A stretch of 64,000 bases of DNA from Toxonevra muliebris (Eukaryota; Arthropoda; Insecta; Diptera; Pallopteridae), in the NCBI GenBank assembly GCA_963691655.1, contig CAVNUY010000046.1:248001-312000 (forward strand), read 5' to 3'. Positions 12,855-26,240 of the stretch are shown here, one piece after another; the first letter of the stretch is position 1, and each line of letters begins with the position of its first letter. Made by a program: the position numbers and the translations under genes. The notes under the pieces are model-generated. The model was given only the letters and a program-made list of their open reading frames with translations, did no database searches and was not told where the DNA came from.

Positions 12855-15800
12855 CGAATTTTAATTCCGAATTTTAATTTCGAATTTCAATTTCGAATTT
12901 TAATTTCGAATTTTAATTCCGAATTTTAATTTCGAATTTTAATTCCGAATTTTAATTTCGAATTTTAATTTTGAATTTTAATTTCGAATTTTAATTTCGA
13001 ATTTTAATTTCGAATTTTAATTCCGAATTTTAATTTCGAATTTTAATTCCGAATTTTAATTTCGAATTTCAATTTCGAATTTTAATTTCGAATTTTAATT
13101 TCGAATTTTAATTTCGAATTTTAATTCCGAATTTTAATTTCGAATTTTAATTTCGAATTTTAATTTCGAATTTTAATTTCGAATTTTAATTTCGAATTTT
13201 AATTTCGAATTTTAATTTCGAATTTTAATTCCGAATTTTAATTTCGAATTTTAATTTCGAATTTCAATTTCGAATTTTAATTTCGAATTTTAATTCCGAA
13301 TTTTAATTTCGAATTTTAATTTCGAATTTTAATTTCGAATTTTAATTCCGAATTTTAATTTCGAATTTTAATTCCGAATTTTAATTTCGAATTTCAATTT
13401 CGAATTTTAATTTCGAATTTTAATTCCGAATTTTAATTCCGAATTTTAATTCCGAATTTTAATTTCGAATTTTAATTTCGAATTTTAATTTCGAATTTTA
13501 ATTCCGAATTATAATTTCGAATTTTAATTCCGAATTTTAATTCCGAATTTTAATTTCGAATTTTAATTCCGAATTTTAATTTCGAATTTCAGTTTCGAAT
13601 TTTAATTTCGAATTTTAATTCCGAATTTTAATTTCGAATTTTAATTCCGAATTTTAATTCCGAATTTTAATTTCGAATTTTAATTCCGAATTTTAATTCC
13701 GAATTTTAATTTCGAATTTTAATTCCGAATTTTAATTTCGAATTTCAATTTCGAATTTTAATTTCGAATTTTAATTCCGAATTTTAATTTCGAATTTTAA
13801 TTCCGAATTTTAATTTCGAATTTTAATTTCGAATTTTAATTCCGAATTTTAATTTCGAATTTTAATTTCGAATTTTAATTTCGAATTTCAATTTCGAATT
13901 TTAATTCCGAATTTTAATTTCGAATTTCAATTTCGAATTTTAATTCCGAATTTTAATTTCGAATTTCAATTTCGAATTTTAATTTCGAATTTTAATTTCG
14001 AATTTTAATTCCGAATTTTAATTCCGAATTTTAATTTCGAATTTTAATTCCGAATTTTAATTTCGAATTTCAATTTCGAATTTTAATTTCGAATTTTAAT
14101 TCCGAATTTTAATTTCGAATTTTAATTCCGAATTTTAATTTCGAATTTTAATTTCGAATTTTAATTTCGAATTTTAATTTCGAATTTTAATTTCGAATTT
14201 TAATTCCGAATTTTAATTTCGAATTTTAATTTCGAATTTTAATTCCGAATTTTAATTTCGAATTTTAATTCCGAATTTTAATTCCGAATTTTAATTTCGA
14301 ATTTCAATTTCGAATTTCAATTTCGAATTTTATTTTCGAATTTTAATTTCGAATTTTAATTCCGAATTTTAATTTCGAATTTTAATTCCGAATTTTAATT
14401 CCGAATTTTAATTCCGAATTTTAATTTCGAATTTTAATTTCGAATTTCAATTTCCAATTTTAATTTCGAATTTTAATTCCGAAATTAAAATTCGAATTTT
14501 AATTCCGAATTTTAATTTCGAATTTTAATTTCGAATTTTAATTTCGAATTTCAATTTCGAATTTTAATTCCGAATTTTAATTTCGAATTTCAATTTCGAA
14601 TTTTAATTCCGAATTTTAATTCCGAATTTTAATTTCGAATTTCAATTTCGAATTTTAATTCCGAATTTTAATTCCGAATTTTAATTTCGAATTTTAATTT
14701 CGAATTTTAATTTCGAATTTCAATTTCGAATTTTAATTCCGAATTTTAATTTCGAATTTCAATTTCGAATTTTAATTCCGAATTTTAATTCCGAATTTTA
14801 ATTTCGAATTTCAATTTCGAATTTCAATTTCGAATTTTAATTCCGAATTTTAATTTCGAATTTTAATTTCGAATTTTAATTTCGAATTTTAATTTCGAAT
14901 TTTAATTTCGAATTTCAATTTCGAATTTTAATTCCGAATTTTAATTTCGAATTTTAATTTCGAATTTTAATTTCGAATTTTAATTTCGAATTTCAATTTC
15001 GAATTTTAATTTCGAATTTTAATTTCGAATTTTAATTTCGAATTTCAATTTCGAATTTTAATTCCGAATTTTAATTTCGAATTTTAATTTCGAATTTCAA
15101 TTTCGAATTTTAATTTCGAATTTCAATTTCGAATTTTAATTCCGAATTTTAATTTCGAATTTTAATTTCGAATTTTAATTTCGAATTTTAATTTCGAATT
15201 TTAATTTCGAATTTTAATTTCGAATTTTAATTTCGAATTTCAATTTCGAATTTTAATTCCGAATTTTAATTCCGAATTTTAATTCCGAATTTTAATTCCG
15301 AATTTTAATTTCGAATTTTAATTTCGAATTTCAATTTCCAATTTTAATTTCGAATTTTAATTCCGAAATTAAAATTAGAATTTTAATTCCGAATTTTAAT
15401 TTCGAATTTTAATTTCGAATTTTAATTTAGAATTTTAATTTCGAATTTTAATTCCGAATTTTAATTCCGAATTTTAATTTCGAATTTTAATTCCGAATTT
15501 TAATTTCGAATTTTAATTTCGAATTTTAATTTCGAATTTTAATTTCGAATTTTAATTTCGAATTTTAATTTTGAATTTCAATTTCGAATTTTAATTCCGA
15601 ATTTTAATTTCGAATTTTAATTTCGAATTTTAATTTCGAATTTTAATTTCGAATTTTAATTTCGAATTTTAATTTCGAATTTTAATTTCGAATTTTAATT
15701 TCGAATTTTAATTTCGAATTTTAATTTCGAATTTTAATTCCGAATTTTAATTTCGAATTTTAATTCCGAATTTTAATTCCGAATTTTAATTTCGAATTTT

Positions 15801-16208
15801 AATTTCGAATTTTAATTTCGAATTTTAATTTCGAATTTTAATTCCGAATTTTAATTCCAAATTTTAATTCCGAATTTTAATTCCGAATTTTAATTTCGAA
15901 TTTTAATTTCGAATTTTAATTTCGAATTTCAATTTCGAATTTTAATTCCGAATTTTAATTTCGAATTTTAATTTCGAATTTCAATTTCGAATTTTAATTT
16001 CGAATTTTAATTTCGAATTTTAATTTCGAATTTTAATTTCGAATTTTAATTCCGAATTTTAATTCCAAATTTTAATTCCGAATTTTAATTCCGAATTTTA
16101 ATTTCGAATTTTAATTTCGAATTTCAATTTCGAATTTTAATTTCGAATTTCAATTTCGAATTTTAATTTCGAATTTTAATTCCGAAATTAAAATTCGAAT
16201 TTTAATTC

Positions 16209-16858
16209 CGAATTTTAATTTCGAATTTTAATTTCGAATTTTAATTCCGAAATTTAATTTCGAATTTTAATTTCGAATTTTAATTTCGAATTTCAATTTC
16301 GAATTTTAATTTCGAATTTTAATTCCGAATTTTAATTCGGAATTTTAATTCGGAATTTTAATTCCGAATTTTAATTTCGAATTTTAATTTCGAATTTTAA
16401 TTCCGAATTTTAATTTCGAATTTTAATTTCGAATTTCAATTTCGAATTTTAATTTCGAATTTTAATTCCGAATTTTAATTTCGAATTTTAATTTCGAATT
16501 TCAATTTCGAATTTTAATTTCAAATTTTAATTCCGAATTTTAATTTCGAATTTTAATTTCGAATTTTAATTCCGAAATTTAATTTCGAATTTTAATTTCG
16601 AATTTTAATTTCGAATTTCAATTTCGAATTTTAATTTCGAATTTTAATTCCGAATTTTAATTCGGAATTTTAATTCGGAATTTTAATTCCGAATTTTAAT
16701 TTCGAATTTTAATTTCGAATTTTAATTCCGAATTTTAATTTCGAATTTTAATTTCGAATTTCAATTTCGAATTTTAATTTCGAATTTTAATTCCGAATTT
16801 TAATTTCGAATTTTAATTTCGAATTTCAATTTCGAATTTTAATTTCGAATTTTAATTC
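16209..16858 (+). repeat. 325-bp tandem duplication with paired GGAATTTT units
   Basis: Two copies of about 25 units lie next to each other. The shared landmarks are a CGAAATTTAATTT unit (16,248 and 16,573) and a pair of GGAATTTTAATTC units (16,339 and 16,352; 16,664 and 16,677), all offset by 325 bp. One private change, CAAATTTT near 16,520, is found only in the first copy, so it arose after the duplication or was lost from the second copy. Confidence 0.85.
16339..16364 (+). repeat. Two adjacent GGAATTTTAATTC units (TTCGGAA junctions)
   Basis: Position 1 is G instead of C in two neighbouring units, so the junction reads TTCGGAA in place of TTCCGAA. TTCGGAA is the reverse complement of TTCCGAA, so the CpG is kept but moved one base. 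The second pair at 16,664-16,689 is its 325-bp copy; I noticed no others. Confidence 0.88.
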
Positions 16859-17105
16859 CGAAATTAAAATTCGAATTTTAATTCCGAATTTTAATTTCGA
16901 ATTTTAATTTCGAATTTTAATTTCGAATTTTAATTTCGAATTTTAATTTCGAATTTTAATTCCGAATTTTAAATCCGAATTTTAATTTCGAATTTTAATT
17001 TCGAATTTTAATTCCGAAATTTAATATCGAAATTTAATTTCGAATTTTAATTCCGAATTTTAATTTCGAATTTAAATTCCGAATTTCAATTTCGAATTTT
17101 AATTT

Positions 17106-17116
17106 CGAATTTTAAT
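17106..17116 (+). repeat. 11-bp short unit
   Basis: CGAATTTTAAT meets the next CG directly, losing two bases at the end of the unit. The unit after the next one begins TAAATTTT in place of CG. Confidence 0.9.
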
Positions 17117-17246
17117 CGAATTTTAATTTTAAATTTTAATTCCGAATTTTAATTTCGAATTTTAATTCCGAATTTTAATTTCGAATTTAAATTTCGAATT
17201 TTAATTTCGAATTTTAATTTCGAATCTCAATTTCGAATTTTAATTT

Positions 17247-17257
17247 CGAATTTTAAT
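17247..17257 (+). repeat. 11-bp short unit
   Basis: Same CGAATTTTAAT form as at 17,106, 141 bp downstream (11 units minus two bases). Here the unit after the next one begins TGAATTTT. The two are probably copies within a smaller, older duplication. Confidence 0.9.
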
Positions 17258-17816
17258 CGAATTTTAATTTTGAATTTTAATTCCGAATTTTAATTTCGAA
17301 TTTTAATTCCGAATTTTAATTTCGAATTTAAATTCCGAATTTTAATTTCGAATTTTAATTTCGAATTTCAATTTCGAATTTTAATTTCGAATTTTAATTT
17401 CGAATTTTAATTTCAAATTTTAATTCCGAATTTTAATTTCGAATTTTAATTTCGAATTTTAATTTCGAATTTCAATTTCGAATTTTAATTTCGAATTTTA
17501 ATTCCGAATTTTAATTTCGAATTTTAATTTCGAATTTCAATTTCGAATTTTAATTTCGAATTTTAATTCCGAAATTAAAATTCGAATTTTAATTCCGAAT
17601 TTTAATTTCGAATTTTAATTTCGAATTTTAATTTCGAATTTTAATTTCGAATTTTAATTTCGAATTTTAATTCCGAATTTTAAATCCGAATTTTAATTTC
17701 GAATTTTAATTTCGAATTTTAATTCCGAAATTTAATATCGAAATTTAATTTCGAATTTTAATTCCGAATTTTAATTTCGAATTTAAATTCCGAATTTCAA
17801 TTTCGAATTTTAATTT

Positions 17817-17827
17817 CGAATTTTAAT
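17817..17827 (+). repeat. 11-bp short unit, 711-bp copy of 17,106
   Basis: Identical form and neighbourhood to the unit at 17,106, including the TAAATTTT unit that follows. Confidence 0.9.
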
Positions 17828-17957
17828 CGAATTTTAATTTTAAATTTTAATTCCGAATTTTAATTTCGAATTTTAATTCCGAATTTTAATTTCGAATTTA
17901 AATTTCGAATTTTAATTTCGAATTTTAATTTCGAATCTCAATTTCGAATTTTAATTT

Positions 17958-17968
17958 CGAATTTTAAT
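17958..17968 (+). repeat. 11-bp short unit, 711-bp copy of 17,247
   Basis: Identical form and neighbourhood to the unit at 17,247, including the TGAATTTT unit that follows. Phase after this point is 3. Confidence 0.9.
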
Positions 17969-19204
17969 CGAATTTTAATTTTGAATTTTAATTCCGAATT
18001 TTAATTTCGAATTTTAATTCCGAATTTTAATTTCGAATTTAAATTCCGAATTTTAATTTCGAATTTTAATTTCGAATTTCAATTTCGAATTTTAATTTCG
18101 AATTTTAATTTCGAATTTTAATTTCAAATTTTAATTCCGAATTTTAATTTCGAATTTTAATTTCGAATTTTAATTTCGAATTTTAATTCCGAATTTTAAT
18201 TCCGAATTTTAATTTCGAATTTTAATTTCGAATTTCAATTTCGAATTTTAATTTCGAATTTTAATTTCGAATTTTAATTTCGAATTTTAATTTCGAATTT
18301 TAATTTCGAATTTCAATTTCGAATTTTAATTTCGAATTTCAATTTCGAATTTTAATTTCGAATTTTAATTCCGAATTTTAATTTCGAATTTTAATTCCGA
18401 ATTTTAATTCCGAATTTTAATTTCGAATTTTAATTTCGAATTTCAATTTCGAATTTTAATTTCGAATTTTAATTTCGAATTTCAATTTCGAATTTTAATT
18501 TCGAATTTCAATTTCGAATTTTAATTTCGAATTTTAATTCCGAATTTTAATTTCGAATTTTAATTCCGAATTTTAATTCCGAATTTTAATTTCGAATTTT
18601 AATTCCGAATTTTAATTCCGAATTTTAATTTCGAATTTTAATTCCGAATTTTAATTTCGAATTTCAATTTCGAATTTTAATTTCGAATTTTAATTCCGAA
18701 TTTTAATTTCGAATTTTAATTCCGAATTTTAATTTCGAATTTTAATTTCGAATTTTAATTTCGAATTTTAATTTCGAATTTTAATTTCGAATTTTAATTC
18801 CGAATTTTAAATCCGAATTTTAATTTCGAATTTTAATTTCGAATTTTAATTCCGAAATTTAATATCGAAATTTAATTTCGAATTTTAATTTCGAATTTCA
18901 ATTTCGAATTTTAATTCCGAATTTTAATTTCGAATTTCAATTTCGAATTTTAATTTCGAATTTTAATTTCGAATTTTAATTTCGAATTTTAATTTCGAAT
19001 TTCAATTTCGAATTTTAATTTCGAATTTTAATTCCGAATTTTAATTTCGAATTTTAATTCCGAATTTTAATTCCGAATTTTAATTTCGAATTTTAATTTC
19101 GAATTTTAATTTCGAATTTCAATTTCGAATTTTAATTCCGAATTTTAATTCCGAATTTTAATTCCGAATTTTAATTTCGAATTTTAATTTCGAATTTCAA
19201 TTTC

Positions 19205-20450
19205 CAATTTTAATTTCGAATTTTAATTCCGAAATTAAAATTCGAATTTTAATTTCGAATTTTAGTTTCGAATTTTAATTTAGAATTTTAATTCCGAATT
19301 TTAATTTCGAATTTTAATTCCGAATTTTAATTCCGAATTTTAATTTCGAATTTTAATTCCGAATTTTAATTTCGAATTTTAATTTCGAATTTTAATTTCG
19401 AATTTTAATTTCGAATTTTAATTTCGAATTTTAATTTCGAATTTTAATTTCGAATTTTAATTTTGAATTTCAATTTCGAATTTTAATTCCGAATTTTAAT
19501 TTCGAATTTTAATTTCGAATTTTAATTTCGAATTTTAATTTCGAATTTTAATTTCGAATTTTAATTTCGAATTTTAATTTCGAATTTTAATTTCGAATTT
19601 TAATTTCGAATTTTAATTCCGAATTTTAATTTCGAATTTTAATTTCGAATTTTAATTCCGAATTTTAATTTCGAATTTTAATTCCGAATTTTAATTCCGA
19701 ATTTTAATTTCGAATTTTAATTTCGAATTTTAATTTCGAATTTCAATTTCGAATTTTAATTCCGAATTTTAATTCCGAATTTTAATTCCGAATTTTAATT
19801 TCGAATTTTAATTTCGAATTTCAATTTCCAATTTTAATTTCGAATTTTAATTCCGAAATTAAAATTCGAATTTTAATTTCGAATTTTAGTTTCGAATTTT
19901 AATTTAGAATTTTAATTCCGAATTTTAATTTCGAATTTTAATTCCGAATTTTAATTCCGAATTTTAATTTCGAATTTTAATTCCGAATTTTAATTTCGAA
20001 TTTTAATTTCGAATTTTAATTTCGAATTTTAATTTCGAATTTTAATTTCGAATTTTAATTTCGAATTTTAATTTCGAATTTTAATTTTGAATTTCAATTT
20101 CGAATTTTAATTCCGAATTTTAATTTCGAATTTTAATTTCGAATTTTAATTTCGAATTTTAATTTCGAATTTTAATTTCGAATTTTAATTTCGAATTTTA
20201 ATTTCGAATTTTAATTTCGAATTTTAATTTCGAATTTTAATTCCGAATTTTAATTTCGAATTTTAATTTCGAATTTTAATTCCGAATTTTAATTTCGAAT
20301 TTTAATTTCGAATTTTAATTTCGAATTTTAATTCCGAATTTTAATTCCAAATTTCAATTCCGAATTTTAATTCCGAATTTTAATTTCGAATTTTAATTTC
20401 GAATTTCAATTTCCAATTTTAATTTCGAATTTTAATTCCGAAATTAAAAT
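19205..20450 (+). repeat. Module I repeated at 624 and 585 bp
   Basis: Inverted units at 19,230, 19,854 and 20,439 are spaced by 48 and 45 whole units. The first two share a TTAGTTTCG unit (G at 19,265 and 19,889) and the TAG unit (19,282 and 19,906), both offset by 624 bp. The third has the inverted unit and its CCAATTTT flank but lacks the TTAGTTTCG mark. Confidence 0.82.
19230..19257. repeat. 28-bp perfect palindrome at an inverted unit
   Basis: The inverted unit meets a T13 unit, giving a perfect 28-bp palindrome centred on the TTCGAA at 19,241-19,246. The same full-length palindrome occurs at 8,554-8,581 and 19,854-19,881. At most other inverted units the following unit ends in C, which shortens the perfect part to 22 bp. 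A cruciform or hairpin is possible in principle; whether one forms is not shown by sequence. Confidence 0.9.
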
Positions 20451-21539
20451 TCGAATTTTAATTCCGAATTTTAATTTCGAATTTTAATTTCGAATTTTAA
20501 TTCCGAAATTTAATTTCGAATTTTAATTTCGAATTTTAATTTCGAATTTCAATTTCGAATTTTAATTTCGAATTTTAATTCCGAATTTTAATTCCAAATT
20601 TTAATTCCGAATTTTAATTCCGAATTTTAATTTCGAATTTTAATTTCGAATTTTAATTTCGAATTTTAATTCCGAATTTTAATTTCGAATTTTAATTCCG
20701 AATTTTAATTCCGAATTTTAATTCCGAATTTTAATTTCGAATTTTAATTTCGAATTTTAATTTCGAATTTTAATTTCGAATTTTAATTTCGAATTTTAAT
20801 TCCGAATTTTAATTCCAAATTTTAATTCCGAATTTTAATTCCGAATTTTAATTTCGAATTTTAATTTCGAATTTCAATTTCGAATTTTAATTCCGAATTT
20901 TAATTTCGAATTTTAATTCCGAATTTTAATTTCGAATTTTAATTTCGAATTTTAATTTCGAATTTTAATTCCGAAATTTGATTTCGAATTTTAATTTCGA
21001 ATTTTAATTTCGAATTTCAATTTCGAATTTTAATTTCGAATTTTAATTCCGAATTTTAATTTCGAATTTTAATTCCGAATTTTAATTCCGAATTTTAATT
21101 CCGAATTTTATTTCCGAATTTTAATTTCGAATTTTAATTTCGAAATTTAATTTCGAATTTTAATTCCGAATTTTAATTCCGAATTTTAATTCCGAATTTT
21201 AATTCCGAATTTTAATTCCGAATTTTAATTCCGAATTTTAATTTCGAATTTTAATTCCGAATTTTAATTCCGAATTTTAATTCCGAATTTTAATTCCGAA
21301 TTTTAATTTCGAATTTTAATTCCGAATTTTAATTCCGAATTTTAATTCCGAATTTTAATTTCGAATTTTAATTCCGAATTTTAATTTCGAATTTCAATTT
21401 CGAATTTTAATTTCGAATTTTAATTCCGAATTTTAATTTCGAATTTTAATTCCGAATTTTAATTTCGAATTTTAATTTCGAATTTTAATTTCGAATTTTA
21501 ATTCCGAATTTTAATTTCGAATTTTAATTTCGAATTTTA

Positions 21540-24500
21540 ATTCCGAATTTTATTTTCGAATTTTAATTCCGAATTTAAATTTCGAATTTTAATTCCGAAT
21601 TTTAATTTCGAATTTTAATTTCGAATTTTAATTCCGAATTTTAATTTCGAATTTCAATTTCGAATTTTAATTCCGAATTTTAATTTCGAATTTCAATTTC
21701 GAATTTTAATTTCGAATTTTAATTCCGAATTTTAATTTCGAATTTTAACTCCGAATTTTAATTCCGAATTTTAATTCCGAATTTTAATTCCGAATTTCAA
21801 TTTAGAATTTCAATTTCGAATTTTAATTTCGAATTTTAGTTCCGAATTTTAATTTCGAATTTTAATTTCAAATTTTAATTTCGAATTTTAATTCCGAATT
21901 TTAATTCCGAATTTTAATTCCGAATTTTAATTTCGAATTTTAATTTCGAATTTTAATTTCGAATTTTAATTCCGAATTTTAATTTCGAATTTCAATTTCG
22001 AATTTTAATTCCGAATTTTAATTTCGAATTTCAATTTCGAATTTTAATTTCGAATTTTAATTCCGAATTTTAATTTCGAATTTTAACTCCGAATTTTAAT
22101 TCCGAATTTTAATTCCGAATTTTAATTCCGAATTTCAATTTCGAATTTCAATTTCGAATTTTAATTTCGAATTTTAATTTCGAATTTTAATTCCGAATTT
22201 TAATTCCGAATTTTAATTCCGAATTTCAATTTCGAATTTCAATTTCGAATTTTAATTTCGAATTTTAATTTCGAATTTTAATTCCGAATTTTAATTCCAA
22301 ATTTTAATTCCGAATTTTAATTCCGAATTTCAATTTCGAATTTCAATTTCGAATTTTAATTTCGAATTTTAATTTCGAATTTTAATTCCGAATTTTAATT
22401 CCAAATTTTAATTCCGAATTTTAATTTCGAATTTCAATTTCGAACTTTAATTTCGAATTTCAATTCCGAATTTTATTTTCGAATTTTAATTCCGAATTTA
22501 AATTTCGAATTTTAATTCCGAATTTTAATTTCGAATTTTAATTTCGAATTTTAATTCCGAATTTTAATTTCGAATTTCAATTTCGAATTTTAATTCCGAA
22601 TTTTAATTTCGAATTTCAATTTCGAATTTTAATTTCGAATTTTAATTCCGAATTTTAATTTCGAATTTTAATTTCGAATTTTAACTCCGAATTTTAATTC
22701 CGAATTTTAATTCCGAATTTTAATTCCGAATTTCAATTTCGAATTTCAATTTCGAATTTTAATTTCGAATTTTAATTTCGAATTTTAATTCCGAATTTTA
22801 ATTCCAAATTTTAATTCCGAATTTTAATTTCGAATTTCAATTTCGAACTTTAATTTCGAATTTCAATTCCGAATTTTAATTTCGAATTTTAATTTCGAAT
22901 TTTAATTTCGAATTTTAATTTCGAATTTTAATTTCGAATTTTAATTCCGAATTTTAATTTCGAATTTTAATTTCGAATTTTAATTTCGAATTTTAATTTC
23001 GAATTTTAATTTCGAATTTTAATTTCGAATTTTAATTTCGAATTTTAATTCCGAATTTTAATTTCGAATTTTAATTTCGAATTTTAATTTCGAATTTTAA
23101 TTCCGAATTTTAATTTCGAATTTCAATTTCGAATTTTAATTTCGAATTTTAATTCCGAATTTTAATTTCGAATTTTAATTCCGAATTTTAATTCCGAATT
23201 TTAATTCCGAATTTTAATTCCGAATTTTAATTTCGAATTTCAATTTCGAATTTCAATTTCGAATTTTAATTCCGAATTTTAATTTCGAATTTTAATTTCA
23301 AATTTTAATTTCGAATTTTAATTTCGAATTTTAATTTCGAATTTCAATTTCGAATTTTAATTCCGAATTTTAATTTCGAATTTCAATTTCGAATTTTAAT
23401 TTCGAATTTTAATTTCGAATTTTAATTTCGAATTTTAATTTCGAATTTTAGTTTCGAATTTTAATTTCGAATTTTAATTTCGAATTTCAATTTCGAATTT
23501 TAATTTCGAATTTTAATTCCGAATTTTAATTTCGAATTTTAATTCCGAATTTTAATTCCGAATTTTAATTCCGAATTTTAATTTCGAATTTTAATTTCGA
23601 ATTTCAATTTCCAATTTTAATTTCGAATTTTAATTCCGAAATTAAAATTCGATTTTTAATTCCGAATTTTAATTTCGAATTTTAATTTCGAATTTTAATT
23701 TCGAATTTCAATTTCGAATTTTAATTCCGAGTTTTAATTTCGAATTTCAATTTCGAATTTTAATTCCGAATTTTAATTCCGAATTTTAATTTCGAATTTT
23801 AATTTCGAATTTTAATTTCGAATTTTAATTTCGAATTTCAATTTCGAATTTCAATTCCGAATTTTAATTTCGAATTTTAATTTCGAATTTTAATTTCGAA
23901 TTTTAATTTCGAATTTCAATTCCGAATTTTAATTTCGAATTTTAATTTCGAATTTTAATTTCGAATTTTAATTTCGAATTTCAATTTCGAATTTTAATTT
24001 CGAATTTTAATTCCGAATTTTATTTCCGAATTTTAATTTCGAATTTTAATTTCGAAATTTAATTTCGAATTTTAATTCCGAATTTTAATTCCGAATTTTA
24101 ATTCCGAATTTTAATTCCGAATTTTAATTCCGAATTTTAATTCCGAATTTTAATTCCGAATTTTAATTCCGAATTTTAATTTCGAATTTTAATTTCGAAT
24201 TTCAATTTCGAATTTTAATTCCGAATTTTAATTTCGAATTTTAATTCCGAATTTTAATTTCGAATTTTAATTTCGAATTTTAATTTCGAATTTTAATTCC
24301 GAAATTTGATTTCGAATTTTAATTTCGAATTTTAATTTCGAATTTCAATTTCGAATTTTAATTTCGAATTTTAATTCCGAATTTTAATTTCGAATTTTAA
24401 TTCCGAATTTTAATTCCGAATTTTAATTCCGAATTTTATTTCCGAATTTTAATTTCGAATTTTAATTTCGAAATTTAATTTCGAATTTTAATTCCGAATT

Positions 24501-24720
24501 TTAATTCCGAATTTTAATTCCGAATTTTAATTCCGAGTTTTAATTCCGAATTTTAATTCCGAATTTTAATTTCGAATTTTAATTCCGAATTTTAATTCCG
24601 AATTTTAATTCCGAATTTTAATTTCGAATTTTAATTCCGAATTTTAATTCCGAATTTTAATTCCGAATTTTAATTTCGAATTTTAATTCCGAATTTTAAT
24701 TTCGAATTTCAATTTCGAAT
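21540..24720 (+). repeat. Segmental duplication B, copy 1 (offset about 4.65 kb)
   Basis: Landmarks match a block 4,640-4,679 bp downstream: TATTTTCG (21,552 to 26,205), TTTAGAATTTC (21,804 to 26,457), CGAACTTT (22,445 to 27,098 and 22,848 to 27,488) and the inverted unit followed by GATTTTT (23,651 to 28,330). The offset varies by whole units (357 to 360 units, less the one base lost at 24,729), so small unit gains and losses followed the copying. Confidence 0.85.
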
Positions 24721-26240
24721 TTTAATTTCGAATTTTATTCCGAATTTTAATTTCGAATTTTAATTCCGAATTTTAATTTCGAATTTTAATTTCGAATTTT
24801 AATTTCGAATTTTAATTCCGAATTTTAATTTCGAATTTTAATTTCGAATTTTAATTTCGAATTTTAATTCCGAATTTTAATTTCGAATTTTAATTCCGAA
24901 TTTTAATTCCGAATTTTAATTTCGAATTTCAATTTCGAATTTCAATTTCGAATTTTATTTTCGAATTTTAATTCCGAATTTTAATTTCGAATTTTAATTC
25001 CGAATTTTAATTCCGAATTTTAATTCCGAATTTTAATTTCGAATTTCAATTTCGAATTTTAATTTCGAATTTTAATTCCGAATTTTAATTTCGAATTTCA
25101 ATTTCGAATTTTAATTTCGAATTTTAATTCCGAATTTTAATTCCGAATTTTAATTCCGAATTTTAATTCCGAATTTTAATTTCTAATTTTAATTCCGAAT
25201 TTTAATTCCGAATTTTAATTCCGAATTTTAATTCCTAACTTTAATTCCGAATTTTAATTTCGAATCTTAATTTCGAATTTTAATTCCGAATTTTATTTTC
25301 GAATTTTAATTCCGAATTTAAATTTCGAATTTTAATTCCGAATTTTAATTTCGAATTTTAATTTCGAATTTTAATTCCGAATTTTAATTTCGAATTTCAA
25401 TTTCGAATTTTAATTCCGAATTTTAATTTCGAATTTCAATTTCGAATTTTAATTCCGAATTTTAATTCCGAATTTTGATTCCTAACTTTAATTCCGAATT
25501 TTAATTTCGAATCTTAATTTCGAATTTTAATTCCGAATTTTATTTTCGAATTTTAATTCCGAATTTAAATTTCGAATTTTAATTCCGAATTTTAATTTCG
25601 AATTTTAATTTCGAATTTTAATTCCGAATTTTAATTTCGAATTTCAATTTCGAATTTTAATTCCGAATTTTAATTTCGAATTTCAATTTCGAATTTCAAT
25701 TTCGAATTTTAATTCCGAATTTTAATTCCGAATTTTAATTTCGAATTTTAATTTCGAATTTTAATTTCGAATTTTAATTCCGAATTTTAATTTCGAATTT
25801 TAATTCCGAATTTTAATTCCGAATTTTAATTTCGAATTTCAATTTCGAATTTCAATTTCGAATTTTATTTTCGAATTTTAATTCCGAATTTTAATTTCGA
25901 ATTTTAATTCCGAATTTTAATTCCGAATTTTAATTCCGAATTTTAATTTCGAATTTCAATTTCGAATTTTAATTTCGAATTTTAATTCCGAATTTTAATT
26001 TCGTATTTCAATTTCGAATTTTAATTTCGAATTTTAATTCCGAATTTTAATTCCGAATTTTAATTCCGAATTTTAATTCCGAATTTTAATTTCTAATTTT
26101 AATTCCGAATTTTAATTCCGAATTTTAATTCCGAATTTTAATTCCTAACTTTAATTCCGAATTTTAATTTCGAATCTTAATTTCGAATTTTAATTCCGAA
26201 TTTTATTTTCGAATTTTAATTCCGAATTTAAATTTCGAAT
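24700..26240 (+). repeat. 910-bp and 247-bp duplications with CTAACTTT units
   Basis: CTAACTTT (its C at 25,239) recurs at 26,149, 910 bp or 70 units away, together with TATTTT (24,951 and 25,861) and the five-unit marker module (25,261 and 26,171). A further short copy lies 247 bp after the first (25,486; module at 25,508). One private change is CGTATTTC near 26,003. Confidence 0.82.
24729..24740 (+). repeat. 12-bp short unit
   Basis: CGAATTTTATTC, one A missing from the TTAATT step; phase goes from 3 to 2. It is the only short unit between 18 kb and 48.5 kb. Confidence 0.9.

Larger units (their letters stand above)
16750..17465 (+). repeat. 711-bp tandem duplication, copy 1
   Basis: Landmarks: inverted unit at 16,859, AATATCG at 17,028, TAAATTTT from 17,130, the odd CGAATCTCAATTT unit near 17,221 and two 11-bp units. 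All recur 711 bp later. The spacing is 55 units minus the four bases lost in the two 11-bp units of a copy. The copies abut, so this is a direct tandem duplication. Confidence 0.88.
17461..18180 (+). repeat. 711-bp tandem duplication, copy 2
   Basis: The second copy has the inverted unit at 17,570, AATATCG at 17,739, the TAAATTTT unit at 17,841 and 11-bp units at 17,817 and 17,958. Agreement with the first copy ends near 18,180. A weaker third trace is the AATATCG unit at 18,866, 1,127 bp further on. Confidence 0.88.
1..21000 (+). repeat. Array domain I, with inversion/TAG/TTG modules
   Basis: This part is marked by a recurring module: an inverted unit, then 52-65 bp later a unit whose CG became AG (reads TTTAGAATTTT), then about 210-275 bp after the inverted unit a unit whose CG became TG before a C8 unit. 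It is seen from 641, 3500, 9450, 15364, 19230 and 19854. Spacing between markers differs by whole units (for example 274, 235 and 209 bp from inversion to TG), so units were gained or lost inside copies. It also contains ten of the twelve short units. The right boundary is approximate and set by the change in landmarks near 21-21.5 kb. Confidence 0.6.
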
